A stretch of DNA of 45,028 bases. Source: an uncultured Flammeovirgaceae bacterium. GTDB taxonomy: Bacteria > Bacteroidota > Bacteroidia > Cytophagales > Cyclobacteriaceae. Of the stretch, positions 1-8,106 are shown piece after piece. The DNA is taken from contig CAKZYJ010000375.1 in the NCBI GenBank assembly GCA_937884755.1, forward strand, positions 1-45,028. The letters run 5' to 3'. The notes under the pieces were generated by a model. It did not search any database. It had not been told where the DNA came from and worked only from the letters and a program-made list of their open reading frames with translations. The translations under genes were made by a program, and so were the position numbers. The stretch's first letter is position 1; each line of letters starts with the position of its first letter.

Positions 1-1
1 T

Positions 2-709
2 ATGTTTTCCTGGTTATGTAATACCGCTATGCACATTGGCCTTACCGATATGTCAATTTACCGCTACGCTAAGCGAGCTTCTTACGGACTAGCATCGGCA
101 GTCGGGATGTTTGTAGGGCACTACATGGCCTGGCTTGCCTCGGGAATTTTGTGCGCTACCGCTTTACAAGCCGGAAATTTAAATCCTTCGCCGGGCGAGA
201 TTGCTTTTTACAGTGTAGGCTTAGCGGGAGTCATTTGTGTGATTGTAGCCGGATGGACAACTGCCAACCCTACCATTTACCGAGCTGGACTCGCCTTTCA
301 GGTAGTGTTGCCCAAACAGAAGCGGTGGCGATTGACCATGATTATTGGGGTGATTGCTACTTTGTTGGCTTGTTCGCCCTGGTTGGTTTCCAAATTAGAT
401 CAGTTTCTGGGTATCTACGCCTTGGTAGCCGCTCCGGTCGGTGCCGTGGTACTGATCGATGTATTTCTCTTCCCCCGACTCGGGCTTCAGAGTAATTATG
501 CTGAGGTAACCGGTTCGTCCTTCAATCCGATTGTGTTTGTTACCTGGGCATTTTCTCTGGGAACTTGTTATTGGCTGTACGACTATACTGGAGCCGATTT
601 CATGTTTTTTATGGCAGTACCCGGCTGGTTCATTGGAGCAGCCCTGTACATTATTTTGAGTAAATTATTTCAGCCTAAAATGGTCGCGAATAAACCCACC
701 GCCGCATGA
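2..709 (+). CDS. NCS1-type nucleobase/cation permease, C-terminal part (5' end outside window)
   Basis: This is a polytopic inner-membrane protein with about six hydrophobic helices in 235 visible residues. The segment GWTTANPTIYRAGLAFQ and the overall helix pattern resemble the nucleobase:cation symporter-1 family, which imports cytosine, purines, allantoin or thiamine. Family members are usually 400-500 residues, so roughly the first half lies left of the window and the ATG at position 2 is probably internal. The stop overlaps the next start by 4 nt (ATGA), which indicates translational coupling. The neighbouring ADP-ribosylglycohydrolase-like enzyme fits uptake and breakdown of a nucleoside-like compound, but the substrate is inference. 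Confidence 0.7.
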   Translation: MFSWLCNTAMHIGLTDMSIYRYAKRASYGLASAVGMFVGHYMAWLASGILCATALQAGNLNPSPGEIAFYSVGLAGVICVIVAGWTTANPTIYRAGLAFQVVLPKQKRWRLTMIIGVIATLLACSPWLVSKLDQFLGIYALVAAPVGAVVLIDVFLFPRLGLQSNYAEVTGSSFNPIVFVTWAFSLGTCYWLYDYTGADFMFFMAVPGWFIGAALYIILSKLFQPKMVANKPTAA

Positions 710-888
710 GAAAGTTACTGATTACAATTTCTTTTCTGGGGCTAGCCCTAACGATTATTCCGGCTTTTTTGGTCTACCACGAAATTATCGATTTCGCTAA
801 CCATAAAACATTAGCTCTAATTGGGACTTTACTATGGCTAAGCACCGCACCCTTTTGGATGAACAAAAAACAACCATCTAATCCATGA
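706..888 (+). CDS. Small two-helix membrane protein, unknown function
   Basis: This is a 60-residue protein that is mostly two hydrophobic segments, residues about 4-24 and 34-52, with a basic tail. It overlaps the permease gene by 4 nt on one side and the ADP-ribosylglycohydrolase gene by 4 nt on the other (ATGA both times). That tight coupling is the main evidence that it is a real gene. No family is recognised. It could be an accessory subunit of the permease, but that is inferred only from position. Confidence 0.6.
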   Translation: MRKLLITISFLGLALTIIPAFLVYHEIIDFANHKTLALIGTLLWLSTAPFWMNKKQPSNP

Positions 889-2780
889 GTAGAACATTAG
901 ATTATACAACTTATCTTGACAAAATTCACGGTGGCTGGATTGGCAAATGTGCCGGAGGTATTTTGGGTGCGCCCATCGAGGGCATCAAAGCATTTAATCA
1001 GATTGAGCTATCCGAAAAGTTGTTTGAAACCAACTTTCCCAACGATGACCTGGACTTGCAGGTACTCTGGTTGGATATGGTGAAACAGAAAGGCCCCTGG
1101 GTGCGCGAAAACGACTTTGCCGATCACTGGAAACAGCACGTTCGCTTTCCCTGGGGAGAGTACGGAGTGGCTTCGCGAAACATTGAGCTAGGAGTGTATC
1201 CGCCGGAATCAGGTACGCACAATAATCATTACTGGTATCGGGGCATGGGTTCGCCCATTCGTAGTGAGATTTGGGGAATGCTGTGTCCGGGAATGCCCGA
1301 ACGAGCCGCTTTCTACGCCGAGATTGATTCTAGCCTGGATCATCGCCAATTTTCTATCGATGCTGAAAAGTTTCTATCGGCTTGTGCGGCGGAAGCTTTC
1401 TTTGAGAGTGATTTGCGAACTCTCTTCCAAGTGGGGTTGAATTTGTTTTCCGAAGAAAGCGAATTGCACCAGATGGTAACGACTGTGATGAACTGGGCGG
1501 AGAAGTGCAGTTATGAAGTAGCGATGGGCAAGATCAAAAGCTTTTACGGCGACGCTGATTTTACTTCAGCTCCGATGAACGTAGCTTTCACGCTATTGGC
1601 GCTGCTAAAATCGGAAGGTAGCTTTGACGGAATTATGGATGCTCTACATCTGGGACACGACAGCGATTGCGTGGTTGCCACGGCGGGGGCATTGTTAGGG
1701 ATTGCCAAAGGCTACAAAAATCTAGACCCCAAGTGGAAAGAACTGGTGGGTGACGAACTGTTGGTCAGCCCTGAAATTGTGGGTATTGAGCATGCCGATA
1801 CCATTAGCGGCCTAGCGCAAGAAACGGCTGAAGTAGGAGTAACCTTTATCCAGCACTTTGATGAAACTCAATTAAACAATGCCCCCGAGATCAATCTTTC
1901 ATCTCCATTGCCTTGTCACGTAAACGTTTATCGTAGTTTAGAGGATGCCTCAGAGCTTAATGTAAAGTGTGAAAATTACACTGGCAACTCGCAGTCGATA
2001 AAATTAGTTTTCCAATCTGGTGATTTGGTCTTTCCCGAAAATACAATGGAACTGTCGGTAGCAGGCCAAGAGACAGTTGAGGATACAATCGCTTTTAAAA
2101 TACCCAAAACTTCCATTTCCAAATCCTCTCGAGCGTATTCAGTAGAAGTGCAAGTTGATGGCGAGCAGGTACAAACCCTACAGCGAGCATTACCATACTA
2201 CGGAAATTGGTTGCTGCTAGGGCCTTTCATTCAGGATGATCCAGCTTTAGTGCCAATGGATGAGGATTACCCCGACCATGGACTGGCTTCGTTACCTTCG
2301 TTTCAGTACATGAATCAGGATCGGGTAAATATTGATACGGATTTTATTACGCTGGAAAAAGTTCGGAAAATTGCTGAGCAGAAAGATTACGATGCCCAGC
2401 CGTTTATGGCACAGGAGATTCAACCGTCAGGTTTTGTCATCAATTTAGGTGATTACTATTTGGGCAGAGGGGAACGAACGTTGTATCTGTACACTAAACT
2501 AAAAAGTACCGAAGCCCAACAGGTATGGCTGACGATGGGCTGTAGTGTTTTCTTTCGGGTGTGGAATAATGGCGAACTGGTACACCATCAACAAGAAATT
2601 CAAAGGTGCTGGCCTTACGCTACGCGGGAGCTTATCTCACTACAACCAGGAGAGAATGATCTACTGATTCGGGTGGATTCGCCAGTAGATGAGATAAATT
2701 TAGAAGTGGGCTTTAAAGACTTTGCTGGGAAACACGCTCACCAAAGCTTCTGGAATACTGATCTAGTGCCTTATGTATAG
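885..2780 (+). CDS. ADP-ribosylglycohydrolase family enzyme with C-terminal extension
   Basis: The N-terminal part, about residues 1-330, has the ADP-ribosylglycohydrolase fold signature. It begins with GGWIGKCAGGILGAPIEG, has an acidic patch around NDDLDLQ, and carries LGHDSDCVVATAGALLG, which matches the family's di-magnesium site (usually GxDxDT followed by a small-residue helix). The family cleaves N- or O-glycosidic bonds to ADP-ribose or related ribosides. Residues about 335-631 form an extension without signal peptide or recognised domain, apparently beta-rich and possibly a sandwich or carbohydrate-binding module. The gene overlaps both neighbours, so it shares an operon with the permease and the GH5 gene. 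A cytoplasmic role in breaking down an imported riboside is plausible but unproven. Confidence 0.8.
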   Translation: MSRTLDYTTYLDKIHGGWIGKCAGGILGAPIEGIKAFNQIELSEKLFETNFPNDDLDLQVLWLDMVKQKGPWVRENDFADHWKQHVRFPWGEYGVASRNIELGVYPPESGTHNNHYWYRGMGSPIRSEIWGMLCPGMPERAAFYAEIDSSLDHRQFSIDAEKFLSACAAEAFFESDLRTLFQVGLNLFSEESELHQMVTTVMNWAEKCSYEVAMGKIKSFYGDADFTSAPMNVAFTLLALLKSEGSFDGIMDALHLGHDSDCVVATAGALLGIAKGYKNLDPKWKELVGDELLVSPEIVGIEHADTISGLAQETAEVGVTFIQHFDETQLNNAPEINLSSPLPCHVNVYRSLEDASELNVKCENYTGNSQSIKLVFQSGDLVFPENTMELSVAGQETVEDTIAFKIPKTSISKSSRAYSVEVQVDGEQVQTLQRALPYYGNWLLLGPFIQDDPALVPMDEDYPDHGLASLPSFQYMNQDRVNIDTDFITLEKVRKIAEQKDYDAQPFMAQEIQPSGFVINLGDYYLGRGERTLYLYTKLKSTEAQQVWLTMGCSVFFRVWNNGELVHHQQEIQRCWPYATRELISLQPGENDLLIRVDSPVDEINLEVGFKDFAGKHAHQSFWNTDLVPYV

Positions 2781-3840
2781 AATTCTAATTATCGGTACTC
2801 TGCTACTGGTTTCCTTCACCTTGCAGGCTCAGACTACATTTGAGAACACTACTTATCGAGGGGTAAACTGCGGAGTGACTTTGGTAGAGGAAGATGTGAA
2901 AGCCCTGGCTGATCTGGGTGGTAATCTTATCCGGCTAAGTTTTCCTTCTAATCCGCTGATGGATATTGAGCCTCCTTACGATTTTAACGAAGACGCTTTT
3001 GCTTATCTGGATAGTGTACTGCATTGGTCGGAGAAATATGGCATAGGCGTAGTGATTGATCCGCATCGCTACCCCGGCACCGAACACCAATGGACCATGC
3101 TTGGCAGCGACCCTTTCTGGCAGGATTTTGCTTGGCACGAACACACCATTCGGCTATGGGAGTTTATCGCCCAACGCTACGCTCAGTACAGTGATGTGAT
3201 TGCCGGTTATGATTTACTCAATGAACCGGGAGTTCCTAAGCCAGTGAAAGAAGGTTCACCCGGAGATTTGAATTTACTTTACGCTAAATTGACCGAAGTT
3301 ATCCGCAAATACGATACCCAACATACGATTATCCTGGCTGCTCCGCGTGTGATGAACGAGGCGGGTAGAGGCTCTTACATTCAGGGATTACCTACACTAG
3401 AGCTGCCGGATGATGAGCATTAGGCGGTAGAATTTCATATGTACGAACCTCAGGCGTTTTCCCATCAGGGAGTGCTTAAGCAGGATAGTGATATAGTGGA
3501 GTATCCCGGTGAAATTGAGGGGACTAGGTGGAATAAGGAAAAAATCTATGCGGTTTATCAGCCAGTGCGGGATTTTCAGCAGCAGTATCCGCAGGTTCCG
3601 TTGTTTTTGGGCGAGTTTAGCTGCCCGCGTTGGCTGGGTGAAATGGGTAATCAGTATTTGGAAGATATTATTCAGGTTACCGAGCAGCACGATATTTCCT
3701 GGACCTACCACGCCTTCCGTGAAGCCAGCGTTTGGAATGCCGAGCATTCTAATACTGATGCAGCCGATACCACTCGCCAAGCTACTACGCCCCGTCTGGA
3801 GCTACTCACTCGCCTTTTCGAGCGTAATGAGAATCCCTAA
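2773..3840 (+). pseudogene. GH5-family secreted glycoside hydrolase interrupted by an in-frame amber stop
   Basis: The reading frame starts inside the previous gene with a signal peptide (LLLVSFTLQAQ). It encodes a GH5-like TIM barrel with YDLLNEPGVP carrying the acid/base Glu151. At 3421-3423 a TAG stops it at codon 217, yet the same frame continues to 3840 with FHMYEPQAFSHQG and LFLGEFSCPRW, which holds the expected nucleophile Glu281. Both halves are therefore intact except for one codon. The truncated product lacks the nucleophile and should be inactive. A single substitution (for example TTG, CAG or GAG to TAG), a sequencing error or suppression would each explain it. GH5 enzymes cleave beta-1,4-linked glucans or mannans; the substrate here is unknown. 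Confidence 0.85.
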
Positions 3841-4889
3841 AATAGGCGGTAACTGCCACTGCGGCTGAAGCGGGTGAGATCGTAAGCGGGCATCTCCCGA
3901 TCGTTCATATACTTGTGCTTACTCACTTTAAACAATTGAGCGATATGATCTGAAATAGGCCCTTCGCCTACCAAACGTCGCCCCCACTGGCTATCGTTTA
4001 CTGCCCCGCCGTGTAGTTCCTGAATTTGCTTCCACACCTTTGCCGCCCGGTCGGGAAAACACTTCGTAATCCAGTCTTTAAAAAGCGGACCAATGGCTTT
4101 GTTGAGCCGCACTACCGTATAACCTACCGATAGGGCTCCTGCATTGGCTACCTGCCACATTAGCGAAGGAATTTCGTGATCATTTAGTGAGGGAATAATG
4201 GGGGCGATCATGGCTCCGCAGGGGATTCCAGTGGTGGAGAGAGTCTCCAACGTTTGTAGTCGTTTGGCAATACTGGCCGTGCGGGGTTCCATCTTAGAGC
4301 GTAGTACTTCATCTTGGGTAGTAATGGAGAAGTAGACGTGAACTAGCTTTTCCGCTGCCAGATCTCTCAGAATAGGCAGATCGCGCTCAATCAGTCGGTT
4401 TTTGGTGATAATGCCTACCGGATTTCCGTACTTCAAAAATACCCGCAGCAGTTTATGGGTAATCTTCAATTCCCGCTCGGCGGGCTGGTAGCAGTCGGTA
4501 TTTCCCGAAAGGGCAATAGGCATCGCCCGCCAGCTGTGTCGTTGGAAGGCCCGTTCCAGAAGTTGGGGCGCATTAGGCTTAGCGACAATCTTCTGTTCAA
4601 AATCCAGCCCGGCACTAAATCCCCAGTACTCGTGCGAATTGCGGGCGTAGCAATAAATACAGCCGTGTTCGCAGCCTTGATAAGGGTTGATAGAGTACAT
4701 CATCCGTAAATCGGTACTATCTACCTTATTAATAATTTTTTTCGGATGGTCGATGATGATCTGTCGCTGAGGCGAAACGTACAGGTCTTCGTCAATACCT
4801 TCAGTATGTTCCCGAACTACTCGTTTGTCCAGAAAAGAATTGGCCGGATTGAACTGAGCGCCCCGGCCTGAATGATACGATTGCTGCAT
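3837..4889 (-). CDS. PA0069-family radical SAM protein (SplB-like)
   Basis: This 350-residue radical SAM protein has the cluster motif CEHGCIYC at Cys73, Cys77 and Cys80 (CxxxCxxC), followed by YARNSHEYWG. This is typical of the PA0069 group, which resembles spore photoproduct lyase but has no established reaction. A SAM-binding barrel follows, with TGIPCGAMIAPIIPSLNDHE later on. There is no second cluster domain, so it is not an anaerobic sulfatase maturase even though two sulfatases lie elsewhere in the window. It converges on the GH5 gene with the stop codons overlapping at 3837-3840 and is probably transcribed alone. Confidence 0.85.
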   Translation of the reverse strand: MQQSYHSGRGAQFNPANSFLDKRVVREHTEGIDEDLYVSPQRQIIIDHPKKIINKVDSTDLRMMYSINPYQGCEHGCIYCYARNSHEYWGFSAGLDFEQKIVAKPNAPQLLERAFQRHSWRAMPIALSGNTDCYQPAERELKITHKLLRVFLKYGNPVGIITKNRLIERDLPILRDLAAEKLVHVYFSITTQDEVLRSKMEPRTASIAKRLQTLETLSTTGIPCGAMIAPIIPSLNDHEIPSLMWQVANAGALSVGYTVVRLNKAIGPLFKDWITKCFPDRAAKVWKQIQELHGGAVNDSQWGRRLVGEGPISDHIAQLFKVSKHKYMNDREMPAYDLTRFSRSGSYRLF

Positions 4890-5011
4890 AAACTTATTAT
4901 AAGCAATTAATACTTAAAATAAGTATAAAATGTTTAAAAAAGACCGCTTTTAATATGTTTTATTCGAAAAGGTAGTTATAAGCTAAGCAGTACTTACGCG
5001 TAAGCATCCGT

Positions 5012-5398
5012 CTACATTTTTGGTTGTAAAATACTGTTTCGGTTGCCTTCGGTGTCTCTAAACGCAATATACCGACCAAACCCCGGAATTATATGAGGCT
5101 CGCCCAGAACTTCACTACCTTGTTCGCCTATTCTATTCATGGTCTCTTGTATATCCCCCACCCCAATGACAATGGAAGGATACTGATCAGGCCAATCTGG
5201 TTTCACTGGGAAGAGGCCACCATTAATGGCTCCCGCCGCTTCGCCGGATTTTGCATCTGATTCAGCCGTAGTGACCAAAATATAGTCGCCCATTTCTGAG
5301 CCCAACGGTTTGGTTTTCCAGCCAAATACCTTTCCATAAAATTTTTGTACTCTATCTGCCTGAGTATAGGGCAGTTCAAAGTGAACTACAGGGTTCAT
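5012..5398 (-). CDS. VOC (glyoxalase-like) superfamily protein
   Basis: This is a 128-residue single-module VOC protein. It opens with MNPVVHFELPYTQADRVQKF, where His6 is a likely metal ligand, and contains FYGKVFGWK and the C-terminal FRDTEGNRNSILQ, both standard for the family. VOC proteins include lyases, dioxygenases and antibiotic-resistance proteins, so the substrate cannot be assigned. It is last in a row of four small same-strand genes of the SRPBCC/VOC/NTF2 type, with 19 nt separating it from the SRPBCC gene. These families often cluster in Bacteroidota. Confidence 0.8.
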   Translation of the reverse strand: MNPVVHFELPYTQADRVQKFYGKVFGWKTKPLGSEMGDYILVTTAESDAKSGEAAGAINGGLFPVKPDWPDQYPSIVIGVGDIQETMNRIGEQGSEVLGEPHIIPGFGRYIAFRDTEGNRNSILQPKM

Positions 5399-5417
5399 AA
5401 AAATTCAATTATTGGGG

Positions 5418-5864
5418 TCAGTTTTCACAAACTTCTTTGAAATATTCTAATGCTTTTGGCCAAGCCTTATCAAACATATCTTGGAATGCTTCGTCTACGG
5501 TCATGATGATTTCAAGCTTCGTTGCGCTGTCATTTTCTTTTTTAAAAACGTATTCTTCTAAAGAGCCAATCCATTTTCTCATCATCTGGTCGGTTAGTTC
5601 AACTTCCATGTTATCTGGATTAACCATTGCAATATGCTTAGCTCTGATATATTCGTTGGGCTTGAATTCTTCAAATACCACTTTTGTCCCGCCTTGGCTA
5701 TTATCAAAATAAGACATATACGCTCCTTTCTTCCATTCACCTTCGTAAGTCATTCCATCACCCCAAGCTTTCGCCCATTCCGGATATACTGATTTATCGG
5801 TCATCTTATTGAAAACAAAATCCTTCGGTTTGTTGATAATTGTAGCGTAAGTCAATTCTTTCAT
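5418..5864 (-). CDS. SRPBCC (START/AHSA1-like) domain protein
   Basis: This 148-residue cytoplasmic protein has the helix-grip pattern of SRPBCC proteins: an opening strand (ELTYATIINKPKDFVFNKM), a YPEWAKAWGDG segment, and a C-terminal amphipathic helix (FDKAWPKALEYFKEVCE). The family binds hydrophobic ligands in a central cavity, and AHSA1-like members are often annotated as stress or polyketide-cyclase proteins. It lies 12 nt from the PhnB-like VOC gene upstream and is probably co-transcribed with it. Ligand and function are unknown. Confidence 0.75.
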   Translation of the reverse strand: MKELTYATIINKPKDFVFNKMTDKSVYPEWAKAWGDGMTYEGEWKKGAYMSYFDNSQGGTKVVFEEFKPNEYIRAKHIAMVNPDNMEVELTDQMMRKWIGSLEEYVFKKENDSATKLEIIMTVDEAFQDMFDKAWPKALEYFKEVCEN

Positions 5865-5876
5865 AATCAGTAAAAA

Positions 5877-6275
5877 CTATTCGTTAGTATTCATTTGAGT
5901 GCTTATAGCCCAATAATTTCCTGCGAAATCATAAAATGAACCTCTGGTGTCAGGATCACCATCTTTATTTACCGGTTTTTCAATGATAGTACACCCATTC
6001 TCGATTGCCTTATCAAAAGTTTTGAATACATCTGGAACATATAAATGAAGCATTGTTTTGTTGGCTGGATAGCCATCCGTGCTGTCACTAATCATGATTA
6101 CTGAATCGTCTATTTTAAGTTCTAAGTGAGCAATTTTCCCATCAGGGCGGGTAAATTTTCTCAATTCTGTCGCATCAAAAACTGCGGTCAGTAAATCAAT
6201 TAACCTTTTGGCATCATTTACGATTAGATAAGGTGAAAGTGAACTGTAATGCTGCGGTTTGTAATTCTTGTTCAT
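5877..6275 (-). CDS. PhnB-like VOC superfamily protein
   Basis: This 132-residue protein has the PhnB-type VOC layout. It opens with SLSPYLIVNDAKRLIDLLTA, followed by KIAHLELKIDDSVIMISD, and ends DTRGSFYDFAGNYWAIST, typical of this subgroup. No metal-site assignment is attempted. Its ATG overlaps the stop of the upstream NTF2-like gene by 4 nt (ATGA), so the two are translationally coupled. It differs in sequence from the VOC protein at 5012-5398 and is not a recent duplicate of it. Function unknown. Confidence 0.8.
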   Translation of the reverse strand: MNKNYKPQHYSSLSPYLIVNDAKRLIDLLTAVFDATELRKFTRPDGKIAHLELKIDDSVIMISDSTDGYPANKTMLHLYVPDVFKTFDKAIENGCTIIEKPVNKDGDPDTRGSFYDFAGNYWAISTQMNTNE

Positions 6276-6628
6276 TTCTTTTCAGGAATACAGTATGAAG
6301 AAATCTTTTCCAGCTCACTATTTTCATCAAATTCGTAAACATCACAGGCTATAATTAAATTAACTCTTTTCCCTTCTCTGATAAATTCGCCTGTTCCCCT
6401 GATTACAACTTTATTGTCAGTCACGATTATATCATCCGTTCTAAAGTTCGTCTGAACCGACTCGAAATATTTAGAAGTTTGTTTACAGTTTGTAATAACT
6501 TCTGCTTTTCCTTTGAACCGATTTTCTCCGACTACATCCCAAACTATTTTTTCAGATAGAAAAGGAAAAGTCAACTCGAAATTTCCACTAGAGAATGATT
6601 CTGCAATTTCTTTTTGTGTTGGTTTCAT
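6272..6628 (-). CDS. NTF2-like / SnoaL-type protein
   Basis: This 118-residue protein has the cone-shaped NTF2-like pattern. An N-terminal helix (QKEIAESFSSGNFELTFPFL) leads to IVWDVVGENRFKGKAEV, then strands with RGTGEFIREGKRVNLIIACDVYEF, and a C-terminal strand. The fold serves ketosteroid isomerases, SnoaL cyclases and many uncharacterised small-ligand proteins. It is the first intact gene of the minus-strand cluster. A stub of another VOC gene lies upstream at 6663-6767, which suggests the cluster was once longer. Confidence 0.7.
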   Translation of the reverse strand: MKPTQKEIAESFSSGNFELTFPFLSEKIVWDVVGENRFKGKAEVITNCKQTSKYFESVQTNFRTDDIIVTDNKVVIRGTGEFIREGKRVNLIIACDVYEFDENSELEKISSYCIPEKK

Positions 6629-6969
6629 GTTTTAATATAGCCACAAAGGCATATATTTTCTCTTATTTTCCAGGATGATCCAGGTGTGTACCACTGCTAT
6701 GGCAATAATCATTCGCCTGATTGTTGAACCATAAGTAAGGGGTGATTTTTTGCGTTATTTGTGCCATGTTTTTGTTGTTTGGGGACAGTTAAGCATCCCC
6801 CTAATTCTAAACTTATCAGTACAATAATACGAAGCATTCATTTGCACTATGCTTTACAATTGCGACTATTTCGGGGGTTGATTGCGACAAGACTTCTAGG
6901 TAACTTTCAATTGATTTCCATTGCATCCTGAGAGTCCTCTGCAAGAGACTCTGAGAAAATACAAAGCTG
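6629..6969. other. Intergenic region between NTF2-like and GlxA genes
   Basis: This 341-nt divergent gap holds the VOC stub (6663-6767), the promoters of both flanking units, and an inverted repeat at 6931-6952 (AGAGTC, 10-nt spacer, GACTCT) ending 17 nt before the GlxA start. No RNA gene or further reading frame was seen. The inverted repeat could be an autoregulatory site for the GlxA protein, but the evidence is only its position. Confidence 0.4.
6663..6767 (-). pseudogene. Remnant of a VOC-family gene (N-terminus only)
   Basis: On the minus strand an ATG at 6767 opens 34 codons reading MAQITQKITPYLWFNNQAN and then unrelated residues to a TAA at 6663. The first 19 residues match the usual N-terminus of the 3-demethylubiquinone-methyltransferase-like VOC group (M..ITPFLWFDNQAEEA...). 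The rest of the domain, about 100 residues, is missing. This looks like the stub left by a deletion just upstream of the NTF2-like gene. Confidence 0.55.
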
Positions 6970-7956
6970 ATGAAACACGTTTCTATTCTCGTACCCAAAG
7001 GACAGTATAGTATTGTCAATATTGCCGGTTCCTTCCAAATTTTGAGCTGGGCCAACGATATGTTTTTTCAACAATCCCGAAAACGATTGTTTGCTATTGA
7101 ATTTGTAGGGCACGAGCGCCCTGCTAACGATGCCGAAGGGTTGTATACCGTTACTCCACCTAAAATAGTTAAAGAAGTAGGTAAGACAGACTTGATCGTT
7201 ATTCCTGCCGTTCACAGTGATTTGAGCAAAGCTATCAGGATGAATAAGGAAGTCATCAACTGGATAACTACCCAGTACCAAAAGGGAGCCGAAATAGCGG
7301 CTTTCTGTATTGGTGCCTTTCTGCTGGCAGAAACCGGTATTCTCAACGGGAAAACTTGTTCAACTCACTGGGGAGAAGCCAGTAAGTTGCAAAAGATGTA
7401 TCCTAAAGTAAAAGTACAACCCGAAAACATCGTTGCCGAAAGCGACGGGGTTTATACCAGCGGTGGGGCTTACGCTTTTACCAATCTGGTAATTTATCTG
7501 ATTGAACGGTACGGCGGACGTGAATTGGCACTTACAACGGCTAAAGCCTTTATGATTGACGTGGATAAAAATAGCCAATCGTTATTCATGATTTTTAATG
7601 GACAAAAAGATCATGGGGATGATATGGTGTTGAAAGTACAGAGTCAAATAGAAAAGAATTACGATCAAAGTGTAACCGTAAAAGAGTTAGCCGATGGTCA
7701 TGCTACCAATCGACGTACCCTGGAAAGAAGGTTTAAACAAGCTACCGGAAACTCAGTGATAGAATATTTGCAACGAGTGAGAGTAGAGCGAGCCAAAACT
7801 ATTTTGGAGCAGCCTAAAAGATCAGTGGCAGATGCCATGTATACCACTGGCTATAATGATTCTAAAGCGTTTCGCGAAGTGTTTAAGAAATATGTAGGGG
7901 TTAGTCCGGCAGATTATAAAAAGAAATTTAGCGCTGCCCTCTCTACAAGTTGGTGA
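6970..7956 (+). CDS. GlxA-family transcriptional regulator (DJ-1/PfpI domain plus AraC HTH)
   Basis: This 328-residue protein has two domains. Residues about 1-190 form a class-I amidotransferase-like DJ-1/PfpI domain with a nucleophile-elbow-like AAFCIGAFLLAE (Cys113). Residues about 210-320 form an AraC double helix-turn-helix containing RRTLERRFKQATGNSVIEYL and DSKAFREVFKKYVGVSPADY. GlxA-type proteins usually sense a small molecule and activate neighbouring genes. It is divergent from the VOC/SRPBCC/NTF2 cluster, which is the natural target candidate. The start at 6970 gives the full first strand of the domain. Confidence 0.9.
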   Translation: MKHVSILVPKGQYSIVNIAGSFQILSWANDMFFQQSRKRLFAIEFVGHERPANDAEGLYTVTPPKIVKEVGKTDLIVIPAVHSDLSKAIRMNKEVINWITTQYQKGAEIAAFCIGAFLLAETGILNGKTCSTHWGEASKLQKMYPKVKVQPENIVAESDGVYTSGGAYAFTNLVIYLIERYGGRELALTTAKAFMIDVDKNSQSLFMIFNGQKDHGDDMVLKVQSQIEKNYDQSVTVKELADGHATNRRTLERRFKQATGNSVIEYLQRVRVERAKTILEQPKRSVADAMYTTGYNDSKAFREVFKKYVGVSPADYKKKFSAALSTSW

Positions 7957-8106
7957 GGTGGTAATGTACTTACCTAGATACGTTAGTCCCGTAGCTTAGG
8001 AACGCTACCTCAATAATGCCGAGGTTATTCTTAAACTCAGCTACCGAAATAGGAATTTCAACTGTTAAGTCTTCCCTAAACTTCTGACACTTTTTACTGA
8101 TGCTGC

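Noticed and set aside
3837-4889. Radical SAM protein as a sulfatase maturase for the two sulfatases
   Set aside because: It has only the CxxxCxxC cluster and PA0069/SplB-like features, without the extra cysteine clusters of anSME, and it is 25 kb away.
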